Shown: positions 1-13,600 of the stretch, piece by piece
Position numbering within the stretch: the first letter of the stretch is position 1
Layout: every line of letters begins with the position of its first letter
Assembly: GCF_964340395.1 (NCBI RefSeq)
Contig: NC_135561.1
Span: forward strand, 20,901,740 to 20,965,739
Direction: 5' to 3'
DNA from: Glandiceps talaboti
Taxonomy: Eukaryota; Hemichordata; Enteropneusta; Spengelidae
Length of the DNA stretch: 64,000 nucleotides
Notes under the pieces: model-generated
Databases searched by the model: none
Seen by the model: the letters and a program-made list of their open reading frames with translations, nothing else
What the model was told of the DNA's origin: nothing
Program-made: the position numbers and the translations under genes

Positions 1-1676
1 ATGGATTCCATACTGTCCTGTTCTACAGTATAGGAAATGAAATGTCCTGTAGTTAGCATGGATTCCATACTGTCCTGTTCTACAGTATAGGAAATGAAAT
101 GTCCTGTAGTTAGCATGGATTCCATACTGTCCTGTTCTACAGTGTAGGAAATGAAATGTCCTGTAGTTAGCATGGATTCCATACTGTCCTGTTCTACAGT
201 GTAGGAAATGAAATGTCCTGTAGTTAGCATGGATTCCATACTGTCCTGTTGTACAGTGTAGGAAATGAAATGTCCTGTAGTTAGCATGGATTCCATACTG
301 TCCTGTTGTACAGTGTAGGAAATGAAATGTCCTGTAGTTAGCATGGATTCCATACTGTCCTGTTGTACAGTGTAGGAAATGAAATGTCCTGTAGTTAGCA
401 TGGATTCCATACTGTCCTGTTGTACAGTATAGGAAATGAAATGTCCTGTAGTTAGCATGGATTCCATACTGTCCTGTTGTACAGTGTAGGAAATGAAATG
501 TCCTGTAGTTAGCATGGATTCCATACTGTCCTGTTGTACAGTGTAGGAAATGAAATGTCCTGTAGTTAGCATGGATTCCATACTGTCCTGTTGTACAGTG
601 TAGGAAATGAAATGTCCTGTAGTTAGCATGGATTCCATACTGTCCTGTTGTACAGTGTAGGAAATGAAATGTCCTGTAGTTAGCATGGATTCCATACTGT
701 CCTGTTGTACAGTGTAGGAAATGAAATGTCCTGTAGTTAGCATGGATTCCATACTGTCCTGTTGTACAGTGTAGGAAATGAAATGTCCTGTAGTTAGCAT
801 GGATTCCATACTGTCCTGTTGTACAGTGTAGGAAATGAAATGTCCTGTAGTTAGCATGGATTCCATACTGTCCTGTTATACAGTATAGGAAATGAAATGT
901 CCTGTAGTTAGCATGGATTCCATACTGTCCTGTTGTACAGTATAGGAAATGAAATGTCCTGTAGTTAGCATTGATTCCATACTGTCCTGTTGTACAGTGT
1001 AGGGAATGAAATGTCCTGTAGTTAGCATGGATTCCATACTGTCCTGTTCTACAGTATAGGAAATGAAATGTCCTGTAGTTAGCATGGATTCCATACTGTC
1101 CTGTTGTACAGTGTAGGAAATGAAATGTCCTGTAGTTAGCATGGATTCCATACTGTCCTGTTCTACAGTGTAGGAAATGAAATGTCCTGTAGTTAGCATG
1201 GATTCCATACTGTCCTGTTCTACAGTGTAGGAAATGAAATGTCCTGTAGTTAGCATGGATTCCATACTGTCCTGTTGTACAGTGTATGAAATGAAATGTC
1301 CTGTAGTTAGCATAGATTCTATACTGTCCTGTTGTACAGTATATGAAATGAAATGTCCTGTAGTTAGCATGGATTCCATACTGTCCTGTTGTACAGTATA
1401 TGAAATGAAATGTCCTGTAGTTAGCATGGATTCCATACTGTCCTGTTGTACAGTATATGAAATGAAATGTCCTGTAGTTAGCATGGATTCCATACTGTCC
1501 TGTTCTACAGTATAGGAAATGAAATGTCCTGTAGTTAGCATGGATTCCATACTGTCCTGTTCTACAGTATAGGAAATGAAATGTCCTGTAGTTAGCATGG
1601 ATTCAATACTGTCCTGTTCTACAGTATAGGAAATGAAATGTCCTGTAGTTAGCATGGATTCCATACTGTCCTGTTA
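1..1676. repeat. 57-bp minisatellite, about 29 copies, cut by the left window edge
   Basis: A 57-bp unit repeats head to tail from base 1 to about 1676, with few substitutions (tctacag/tgtacag, tatagg/tgtagg/tatatg). Each unit has two related halves sharing TGTCCTGT, so it probably grew from a shorter dimer. The unit is 19 codons long and one minus-strand frame has no stop in many units, which creates a long open frame (876-1664) that I read as an artefact. The array lies upstream of the first visible syntrophin exon, so it is most likely intronic. A decayed unit follows at about 1681-1760; 1761-2273 holds nothing I recognise. Confidence 0.95.
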
Positions 1677-2273
1677 TAGCAAATGAAATTCTCTGCTACT
1701 ACTAGTTAGTTTAATAGATTCTAGCTTGTCCTGTTCTACATTAGGTGAATACACTGTGATTACACTAACAGGAAATAATACAGTCTGGTTTACCACTTAT
1801 TCCAGGCAAATTGGTAAATTGTGTTTGTGTACACAACTACTAATGGAATGCAGTGTGCTAGATCTCAAGTTCATACAGTGCCCTACTTCAAACCTGACAA
1901 CATTCCAATGAGTAAATTGGTTTTTACCAGATTGTTGAAAGTGTAACTGCAGAAAAGTACTTCATATAGTCTCAATACTAATAGATTAGTGAAAGCCCTG
2001 GAGGTCAACCAGACATGGAGGTCAACCAGACATGAGTGTAAAAGTTGAATAAACACATCATTAATAATAATACAATATACAAATATTGTGCATATACATT
2101 AATTATAATTCAATCTGTGATTTTGCAAGACTTGTGATATTTTTCAACAATAAAAATCTATTTTCAGAGAAATTTGATTGTGAAATGTTTTTAATATAAT
2201 TTGTACAGTTAAAATGTAAATGATATGTAAATTAGACCATAAATCAGTTTTAGTTGATTTTTTTTTTTAATTT

Positions 2274-2505
2274 TAAAGCTGCACTAGCTGTAACTGAAGT
2301 ATTGTGTTTTCAGTCAGACAACTAACAATATATTCACTGAAAATTGTTAATATATACTATTTGCACTGTTACACAAGTACGTGATTACACATGTGATTCA
2401 ATACTGTTCAGGGTGTACGATGTTACAAGTATTAAAGTCATGATATTTAACGAAACATTTTCAAGAAATGTGTCACTTGCAGCTATAGTACAGTTTTAAG
2501 CCATA
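2274..2505 (-). mobile_element. MITE-like element, copy 1 of a three-copy family
   Basis: The left end AAGCTGCACTAGCTGTAACT and the right end (CACTTGCAGCTATAGTACAG) are imperfect inverted copies of each other. The inner block with TAACAATATATTCACTGAAA is the reverse complement of blocks near 5085-5130 and 23090-23120. No coding capacity. It is intronic, just upstream of the first visible syntrophin exon. Boundaries are approximate. Confidence 0.5.
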
Positions 2506-2585
2506 GCAACTTCTGGGCTAATGTACTTTGTATTGCATAAAAGTGGTGCATACACTTTGTAATTACTTTTTTGCTTCTATTTCAG

Positions 2586-2643
2586 GGTGGAGCTGAACAT
2601 AGTATTCCTATTTTAGTTTCCAGAATTTTCAAAGACCAAGCAG
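2586..2643 (+). CDS. SNTG: Syntrophin exon a (PDZ, starts GGAEHSIP)
   Basis: Acceptor ttctatttcag, donor CAG|GTATGA. Enters in phase 0 and leaves in phase 1. Encodes the PDZ segment just after the missing GLGF-type binding loop; GGAEH followed by a hydrophobic strand matches gamma-syntrophin. Confidence 0.9.
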
Positions 2644-3873
2644 GTATGAGATAGTCTAAATGCTATCCATGGCATCAATTCTCAAGATCTCTTGATCTTT
2701 CCATCTAGCTCAATGAGGTCCTAAGATGAAATTTCAGATTCAACCAAAGCCACTCACATAGTCATTAATCATCTCAGAATTCTACTCAATGATAAGTTAG
2801 TGTCTATTGGGGGCAGTCAAATAATGTCCAAATATGGTATATTTGTCAGATCAGAATGCTATTCTTATTTGCATGAACAACTTTTGGTTCATGATTTCTC
2901 ACTGAGCTAGAGGGAGTGAAGATATGATTTGATACTACGGGTAGATCTAGGCTAGGTGTTAGATTATGTAAATATAAATATAATTGATTGTTATGCTTTG
3001 AGTCAATGTATGTTGTCTGTTTTAAGTACCTTTACGTCTAATTCCTTGATCCAGCTAAAACTGAGTTGAACTCACTGGGTTTACTTTCACTGATCTTTTT
3101 ATGGATCACATAGATATATTGATTGGCTTGATACATCACATGAATGACAAACTTTGTAACACAGCAACAGTTCAACTGTATAGTATCAAGCTTTGAATGA
3201 GTCCTGGTCAACGATTCTTATCAGAATAACAAATTCCATATTAATTTTTACAATGGTTGATGTACTAAACTTTGTATATTTTCATTAATTGTGTTAATTA
3301 ATTTAATCTTATCCAATAACTACAACTTGTCAATGAATAATTATAGTGTTTTTTACACAGATGTGATCTCAAGTGTTGTAGAATAGACCTTTTGCCAGTT
3401 CTAAGATCTATTGCGTGTCTCTCCATATGCTATGTATTGTGTTCGCACTGAGGGGTTTGCACGTGCTACTCAGGGGGATGGTTGTCACCTGACCTTACCC
3501 GGGGTTCACCTGTAAAATCACTCTCTGTCATTTATGGCGGTTAGTCTTTGTTTGATAAAATCACCCATAATCAGCGAGGTCAACCTGTCCATCCATCATT
3601 TCCTGATGAATGTTATATTTCAAATGTAATAAAGACAAAATGAGACTTAATGTAACAACGTAAGCGACGTCCTCTCACGCAGTGCATCTTGGAACTGGAA
3701 AATAGACTATATGCAAATGATCATTCTTTTCAAAAAAGTTTTCTTGATATGGAATAATTTTTCTTGTCAAACTACAGCTGATCAAACAGGACAAATCTTT
3801 GTTGGAGATGCAATTTTAAAAGTGAGTAAAGATTCTATGTGTGTGTCTGTGTCTGTATGTATGTATGTATGTA

Positions 3874-3909
<36 letters not shown>

Positions 3910-4079
3910 TGTGTTTGTGTGTGTGTGTGTGTGACTATTTGCATGTGTGTGTGCATATGTATGTGTGTATATATTACATATTTGTGCATATGTGTATGCT
4001 ATATGTGTAATACTTTGTGCGGGTATATATGTGTGCATCTGTGTCTGTCTGTGTTTGTGTCTGTGTATGAGTGTATTTA

Positions 4080-4114
<35 letters not shown>

Positions 4115-4157
4115 GTCTGTCTCTGTCTGTCTGTCTGTCTCTGTCTGTCTGTCTGTC

Positions 4158-4196
<39 letters not shown>

Positions 4197-7100
4197 GTAT
4201 CTGGTCAAATTAATGTACGAATACAGCTTCATTGCTTTATTTCCCTCCATTTGTATACTGTCGTTGTGTTTGCCTGATGTTATTGTTATATTAGTGATAG
4301 AAGTATTACATAGGCTGTCACTCACTGAACAACAACATAAAAAAGACAGTGCATGTATATGAAGGTAATAAAGCAGTATTTGTACATAAAATTTTGACCA
4401 GATGGATGTGTACACTACTACATATAGAAGATACCACAGACTAAACATATAGACATAATAATCAATTAGAACTGGTTTCCATGACAACCAAAGTACAAGA
4501 GACCCTTGATAACTGATGAAACCCATTTCAGTGTTGTCACTCACCAAGGGGTCACAATGAAGTAAACAATTTATTTGTCCTGTCAGTAAAAACAATATGA
4601 CATCTAAATAGACCCTCTACTGTATGTATTTAGTGTCACCAATGCTGCAAGAGATTATTATCACACCAATAAAATGACTCTCATTGAATGAATTGAAAAC
4701 TGAAGGCAGTTGAAGTGACTCTAAGTGCATACATATAACCTGATTTATCCATTGGCAATTTCACAGGTAAATGGTGTTAACATTGAAGAAGCTACGCACG
4801 ATGACGCTGTAAGTAACACGATTAAATTCACGGAACCACTTCAGTGTCTCATAAAATTAACGACTACTCCAATGTATTTGTGTAACTGCATAGTATTGAA
4901 TAAACCAGGGGATAAATGTATTTTGTGTAATTGTATAGTATTACATGATATGGTACAATATGTCAAATTGATTTTTCAGTTCGCACCCAAAAATTAGTTG
5001 CCCAATGCAATCATGATTTCAACCTGTTACTACATTACTAGTGGATAAAATCAATCTCTACATGACATGTACAATGTCTAATTATTGGATTTTTACCAAT
5101 ATTCAGTGAATATATTATTGGTAGTCCAATCAAACATATAATACCCCAGTTACAGCAATTTTAAAGTTCAAAGGTCGTGTAGGGGAAGCATTTCTACAAG
5201 TTTTACAACAACAACACTACCAACCTCAAAATACAGTGTATGATTACCTGCCAAATTAAAAGAAATGTTTACAGTTTCCTGTTTTAGTATTTTAGTTACT
5301 ACAAATACTTGTGCTGTATCGAAGTTCCTTTGTTGTGTCATAAACGTGACCGTCTGAGAGAAGGGTGCTTATTGTTGTAGTGCCCTCTAGTGGCCATTTT
5401 CTTCCAGACAAAAATATCAGAAAGTAGCAGATGAAGAATGAGGCAGTCTTGTGTATCTGAAAACAGACAATGACCACATATCATTGGAACATTTTTTGAA
5501 AATCTGAAAAATCTGATTACTAATGAGAGAGAGCATACTTCCAATACCATGTTTCATTGGTCTATTGAGACTGACCAATCAACTTTATTGGTTTATATTG
5601 TTGTAGGTTGCAGCATTGAAGAATGCTGGTCCAGAAGTGACATTAATTGTACGACATTTTAAAGCAGCAACACCATATCTCAGACAAAATGGTAAGTACT
5701 ATAGCAGATAATCAGTGGTACATAATTAGTCCGTCCGTCTGTCCATCTGTCCAGAGCCGCTTCTTGGAGATGCCTGGACCAATTTTTTTCAAACTTGGTA
5801 CAGGGGCTACATACATGTACAATGGCATACATATGCATGTCAATTTGTTTCATGATACGATCCAATATGGCCGCATAGCAGCCATTTTGTTTGCGAATTT
5901 TCCATGTCCAAAGCCATAACTCAGACATGCTTGAACAGATCTCATTCAAAGTTGGTATTAGGACAGCGTTCTATGACATACATGTGCATATTCATTGTTG
6001 TTGTGATATGATCCAATATGGCTGCCTGGCAGCCATTTTGTTTGCGAATTTTCCATGCCCAAAGCCATAACTTAGACATGCTTGAACAGATCTCATTCAA
6101 AGTTGGTATTAGCACAGTGTTCTGTGACATACATATGCATATCCATTTTCATCGTGATACAATCTGATATGGCTGCCTGGCAGTGATTTTGTTGGCGAAG
6201 TTTTCATGTCCAAAGCCATAACTCAGACATGCTTGAACAGGTCTCCCCCCCCCCCATACCTGACCCATCCTTTATTGTTGAATGGTTTATTCTATGACGT
6301 CATCTTGAAAAGTAGTCATGTCCCATGTCCAACGAGGAGACACAACATGAGTAGTCATGTTCCATGTCCAACGAGCAGACACAACATATCTAAGTGTTTG
6401 ATTTAGGTTCACAAGTGTTGTTGCGTGATCAGAGTAGTGATATCAAAAACAACCATATGAGGCCAAACAACATTAACCAGGTTTGAAAATGACAACATAA
6501 ACTGCCAGTTCCTTAAAGCCCAATCATAGCGGGGACTATGTCATTTTCAATGACTTGTTAATAATATTTTACTTCTGACTACATTTTGTATTGTTGTACC
6601 ATGAGATGTATAACATGAATATCACTGTACAATATTTTACCCACAACTCTCTCTGATTTCTACTGTTGGACGTCATTGCCTTGAAGTCAAACAAATCTCA
6701 CCTGTGTTCAGGGTTTTGTATAAACATTTTTGCCATTTGCAAAGCATAGAATTGCCACTGGTGAGTTTTCATTGGTTCTGGTAGCAATGATTTATTGTAG
6801 AAGGAGTACCAATATTAGAAATTTGTCAGTAGATTTTCTTGAAAGACATGCACAATATTTGCAACGAAACTAAGGAAAATATATGTACCTGTTATGACTC
6901 TGCCAAAGATGTAGATTTATTTGAATAGGTATAACAAAAGAAATTTACATATTAAATCTCATCATACACTGTCTACCCAAGTCAGTGATACTTTGACAGT
7001 GAAAAATGTTTTATTTTAAAGTGTGCATGTTTAATTTGGTTGCTAGTACATTTTTGTACAAAATTTAGAACTTTATTTTTGATTCCTAAGCGTACTTTTG

Positions 7101-10100
7101 TTACATATTAATTAAACGTAATTACTATGCTTAAAATGTTGACAAATATGGGTTATTGAAGACGTTATGAAATAAGGAACCTCAGTCAGAGAGAATTGTG
7201 GGTAAGATATTGTACAGTATTAACATAGGGTAGGTAAAGAATTCTTTTAAAGTATATCTGCTGACAAACTTACCATACTTACCATATACATGTAGATATT
7301 GATTGGTTGTTAGAGTTATATACGTTCAGATCTCTTGTTCATTTCATTCTCTATAAACAATTTAATGGGTTTTATTTTAACATTCATATCAATCCACACC
7401 CACACTTAAAATACTTGCTATCTTCAAATTTCGACATTCTTACTGTCTGGAATGTTTTTATTTGAAATTAAGTATTTTCTCACTTCTGCCAGTTGTTTGT
7501 TTGTGATTGGTTGATGGCAGTATTCTGTCTTTTCAAAATATACCTTAGAGAGACTGGCTGTCTCTGGTGAGAATAATCAGAGATAAAAAGATGTTGAAAT
7601 AACTTTTGAATGTTTATAAACTGAAGATGACAGCACACATCAAGCCCCAATGGTTTCTCTGCTTCATGCGTGCACTGTGTTCAACTATGTGGACCTATTT
7701 TTCACCTCTTTCTTTCTTTTTTTGCCGAACAGTAAAAAGGCCTCCAGGAGTCAGTTATGATAATGACAGTATAGAGATTGTACAAATGAATGGACCAGAC
7801 ACGGAGAATAGTGAGGTAAGCTTTGACCCAATATGTTAAAAGTAGTAATATAACCTTAGACCATGAATCTATCTATGTATGATAAGAGTTGTGGTGTGTT
7901 GTAAATACATGTACATGTATGTCATATCCCATAATTCAATGCTGAATATTGAATTTAATGTGGTAAATGCAAGTAAATGCACATGGTTCATCCATATAGT
8001 GAGCCATGTTGGAGTGCCTGTGTGAGGGTGCCTGAATATGGCTCACTATACAGACTAACCATCATGTGCATGCCTTGGTACAGTGTCTATATAGCTTGTG
8101 GTGGTGGTGGTGGTGGTGGTGGTGTTGGTGGCGGCGGCGGCGGCGGTGTGTGTGTGTGTGTGTGTGTGTGTTTTTGTGTGTAGTATTCAACAGCTTTGTT
8201 GAATATGTATGTCATAATGAGACAATTGCTCATCAAGCACAGAAATCCTCATTAACGACAGTGTTTGCTAAAAATTCTAAACTTCCTGTGTGTAAATATA
8301 CTTATAAAAACAATAGCAGTTTGGAGTACTGACATTGCTTGCACTCTTTGTATATCCCCAATGGTACCAAATAATATCCGACAGCTTTGTTGAAAATGTG
8401 TGAACCAATTGTTTGTCAAACACAGTAATACCAATGGTATTTCCTCAAAACTTCTAAGCCTGCTATGCAGTTAACTGTACTTATATAAAACAAATAGAAG
8501 TTTCAAGTAAATGATGTTGGGGGCAGTCTTTTGCAGGTTTCCAATGGTACCAAATGATATTCAACAGCTTTGTTGAAAAAATTGATGTTAACTTCATGTC
8601 AAACACAGTAACATTCACAACAAATGGTATTTCCTCAATACATCAAACTTGCTGTGCAGCTACCTGTACTTCTAAAAACAAAGGCAGTTTTAAGTTATGA
8701 AATTGGGGGCGCTCTTTTGTAGGTACCCAATGGTGCTGAAGCTTTGATAGTTGAAGATCCGGTAGTTGCACAGAAACTAGAGAAGAGATGGACAGATGTT
8801 TTAATGGTTCCATTGTTGATGGCTAGAATTACTAGATATATGCCTGGCAGTGATAAACCAAGGTAAGGAATGTAGACAGATAAATTAGAAACTAAAAGGT
8901 AATGTTGTGGGGAGTGATAAAAGGCACATGAAAGTTACTGAGTTTGAAGTACCAAGGTGACAGGCTAGATGGAGAGAGTGCTTATCAGGTTCCGTTGACC
9001 ATCCACCCTGCCATGGAGACTAGAGGCAAGCCATTATCCTCATAGCCAGGCAGTTAATGTATCACCCACATGTGTAATCTACCACAGTGACATTGAACAA
9101 CAAATAACTTAAGTTTTCGTCTGTCTAATAGTGAGCTGAAAACTGTCTTTCCACAGTAGTAAGTAGACTATAACATGTAATAATTTGTGTAAGTTTGTTT
9201 TGGATTGACAGAAATTTAGCGTACGAGGTGTGTGCAGTAGATGGTACATCATCAGGTGTTATACACTGCAATGAATCATCAGAGTTGGTGGATTGGATCA
9301 AAGCTATTGCTGCCAACATAGCAACTCTAAATGCACAATCAGTAAGTTGTAACCAATCTATCATTTTCACCACAGAAAGAAAGTTTTGAATTTTTGCTGT
9401 TACTTTGTTCAAGAAAAAAGACTATATAAAACTGTTCTTCCAATCTGTAATGGCTGTACATCTGATGATAAGAAACCAATAACACAGAGAACGTATGGTA
9501 AACAATGGAAAACATAAGTACCTGAACTAGATACTCACACAATAAAAAACATAATACAATTATTATAAAATAAAATAAAACAATCTACCAATCCTACCTA
9601 TTCTAAAATTGAGCGTAATCGGAATCACATAATTTTATTTTGTTAGGCTTTATTAAAAACTGACAAAAAATCAGGTCACCATGCAAATTTTAAACATATG
9701 TCAAAATGTCATTTTAGAATCCAAAATGGCCACTAAATACTGTGTTTACTTAACTATATGGAGAAAATACAAGATTGCTGACTTCCTTGAAAACAAGATG
9801 GTGAAGTCAAGAATATCTTTTATTTTTTTCAGGAACAAGCTTTCATATGACAAATTCTTTGGCAATTCAACCTTCTCTGATTGCTAAAACAATTCCAGAT
9901 CATTTTTGATATTCTATCACTCTTAAAGTTATTCTTTCAAATTTTTTGTTCCAGATGAAAATAACAAATAATTTACTACCACACACAGACCAGGTGAGTA
10001 GATATGACCAGTGTTTGCCATTAATAACATTATTGATGAATAAATACATACTTAGTTTAAATCAACAAGGCTTAAAGATGGTTCATTTTAATAGAGAACA

Positions 10101-10585
10101 TTTCTTTTTCAAAAATAATCTCAAAGTGAATTCTAAAATGTCATTCATAGTTGTTTTATTTGAAAGTAAAAATCACTTAGGAGTCATGAATATTCATGTT
10201 CTGTTATTAAAATATGCATGTCTGCTACACCCATGATACAATGTTTGTCCATGGCAAGGACCCACACTGAACAATCAATGAGGAACACATTGGTTGGTAA
10301 TTACGTATAATGTTTGTGATGTACAATCATAAAATGTCTCTCAAGAATCCAGACTTCACTGTAGTCAATTGCTTTCCCCTTTAAGATGCATGACCCACCT
10401 TAACAACAAACTTTTGATTGGCTGCTAATGATAGTATTAACCTCTTGCAAACAGTTACATCCAATCATAATACATGTTGTATATAAACACAATTGAAACA
10501 TCAAGAACATTGACTGGAAGTACCAGAAGTTTACAGATAATGTCACCTCAGAACCTGACAAACAATGAACCGATTGACTGTTATG

Positions 10586-10630
<45 letters not shown>

Positions 10631-13600
10631 GGGGGGGGGGGGGGGGGGATTTACTTCTTTTGGTTGCTTTTACAATAAAATTCTGAAATTACAATAAAAC
10701 ATTGTATCTGGACATCAAATTGAACTTAAACAGAATTTGTGCCAGAAAATTACAACACAAAACAAATTTGTACAGAATAGTTGTCAAAAAAAGGCATGGT
10801 ATTGAGGAGAATGAAAGTAATCTTTTAACACATCTTCTGATTGGTTCATTGTGACTTACTTATCATATGTTCGTCATAACTTTTCATCCAATCAGATTAC
10901 AGATTAAAAGTTGTTTTATTTAATAGATCTTCTGATTGGTCCATCATGACATCCCATCTTTGTCAGAACTTTTTCATCCAATCAGATTGCATGATAGTTA
11001 ACATTTCCTGATCTTCCCTAGTGTCAACCAATACTATTTCTCCTTACATGTGCACATAATCTATTCCTCCCTTCCCTCCTCAACTTGGAATCACCACTCA
11101 CTGTTTGTCTCCTCAAATCTCTGTAGAATCAGGTAATGCTAACTTTATAGTTATGCTATGAATTTCATCAAGCGCACTCTTCCTTTCTCATGTTTCTAGT
11201 CTGTTAGAGCACCCTCACACATTAATCTACTCCTCTCACAAGATGGCTGTTGAGGGCAGTATTACACAACATTTCTTACAGTCTGCTTCCTGTCTTATTT
11301 GTATATCTGTAAAGTGTCTAGTTTGGTTTCCATAAAACACGCCATCGATCATTACAAGTCATCTGTCGAATCATGTGTCAGATGATCATTTTCAAATCAT
11401 TAGTCACATGTTCATTTTCAAATTAGTACATTTTGTATGTCACATGATCATTTTCAAACGATCAGTCACGTGTGTCACATGATCATTTTCAATAGCCAGT
11501 CACGTGTGTGTTACATGATCATTTTCAATAGCCAATCATGTGTGTGTCACATGATCATTTGCATATAGTGTGACATCATTTTCTACACAGTTGCACACTG
11601 AACACACTGAAAGTATCCATGTTATTTTAATACATCACTCAATCATGCTTTTTATTCGGTAAACTGATTTAAGAACTTTGATTTGTTATTAATATTTGTG
11701 TGTACAGGTTGTCCATATGGGATGGGTCAGTGAGAGAGTACAGGCCAGTAGATCATGGCAACATTGGAAATCAAAGTTTTTAGCAATAAGAGGACCGGAA
11801 ATCATGATTTTTGATTCTCCACCGGTAAGTATTCATGTTTTGATTGGAATTTATAATCAGAAGGTAGTCACACTTTTTTAGCTCCGCTGTCAGCGAAAGC
11901 TGAAAGCGTAGCTTTAGGTATAGGTGGGTATTGAGGTATAGAGAGTAGAGTGAATCATAGGTGTCCGTCAAACTTTTATATTTTTACTATCTACTCCGGA
12001 AGTGACAGTCGGAATTCTTCGATATTTGGTGTGCATGTTCCCTGGGGGGAGGCTATTCAGATTTGTTCATGCCAAGTTGATCTGTGCCATTTTCAATTTT
12101 TTATGATTTTTTTTCATAAAATGTCATTTTCATCAACTCCTTGAAAACCTCTTATTAGATTGCTTTGATATCTGGCGTGTTGATGCGCAGGGGGTAGCTT
12201 ACTCAGATTTGTTAATTTCAAGTCAGCACATCCTCATTTTTATTTTTTATGATTTTTTTTTTGTAATTTGAAAAAAAAATGAATATGTTAATGAGCATAA
12301 TGACCGACGCCATATTGGAAATCAGTCGACGAGACTTTAAGTAAACTGCCACTTTTCAAAAGACACTATTGACTCAAACAAGCAATGTAATATGTGCTAT
12401 AGTCATAATTCTACGCATTGGGCGCCCAAATGACAAGCGTTTGTTCGAAACAGGGTTGTAAACTTCAAATCCAATTCTGCACCCTTCTACATAATCAGCC
12501 AGTCCGCAACATCCTCATTTGCATACTCTATCCTGATTCGACCAGAAGCTGTAGGTGACCTCATTTGACCGAGCGATTTTCCACAGCAAGTATCTTGAGT
12601 ATCAACACAGGACGTTCTTGGTACTCACTAAAATCACACTTCAGACCCACTATAAAAGTGTGATGTTTTCAGATAACATGTAACTTGTGGTTAATTCTAT
12701 ATTGTCGTGCAATTTGGAATGACAGTGAACCAGAATTCAGACAACTTGCGTAAGGAAGGGCATGCCAGGCATGCGGTTGAAGTTATGGCCGACAGTTCAC
12801 ATGTAAAGTTAAACGACATGAACGTGTCTTGCCTTTCCAAAATGCAAATATTTGGCAAGTAAAAATAATTAAAATAATTACAACTTTAATTTGGCTTCAG
12901 ACTTTGCATTATGTTTTGCGTATCTTTCCCCGTTTTACATGTAAATCCGAAAAGGTTCTCTCTCATCATGTCATCAGTGTCAGTGATCATACTGCGCGGG
13001 GCTGCTTTGAGTACGAGCGAAGTGAGGCATGTTGAGGTATTTTGTTGAGAATTATAAATATTGCGAAATGTCAAGTACAAGGTTTAAATACAATGGAATG
13101 ATGAAAAAAATGGCAGAGTCTGCTGACAGGCGCCGGTCACAAGAAACACTGTGAATTAAAATATCAGACGATGTATGTATTAATCGCCGACAATCCACCC
13201 GTATGCACGAGGGACTAACCCGGAAGCAAGTCGTTGTCAGCCATACGTTACAGTGGTAACATCGTCCGAGAAATCGCTGCGTTCAGAGTGTCATTATTCA
13301 CAGAATTGTTGTTTTCGAGTGAAAACCCGTCTTGAATTGTATAACTCTAACAAATGAAGACATGTCAAGTTATATTTTGAAAGTTGTATCGCTAGTTTGA
13401 GACGATTTTCTCACGTACTATAGTACTATCGAGGCTTACTTGGAAGTAGTAGGACCTTACTCCAGTTCATCGGGAAGTTTAGCCAGTCCGATAATTCTTT
13501 CTGGTTTAGTTTACAACACTTTTGATCACGCAGATTTTGTTATTGTGATGAAAAGAAATAAAAAAAAAGATCATTTCAACCATTTCGTTGTGTTTTCTTT

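Noticed and set aside
876-1664. 262-codon minus-strand open frame of 19-residue repeats
   Set aside because: It follows only from a 57-bp unit without stops in one frame; no splice or start context, and stops appear wherever a unit varies.
3711-4277. Open frames through TG/TCTG repeats
   Set aside because: Pure simple-sequence translation, intronic.
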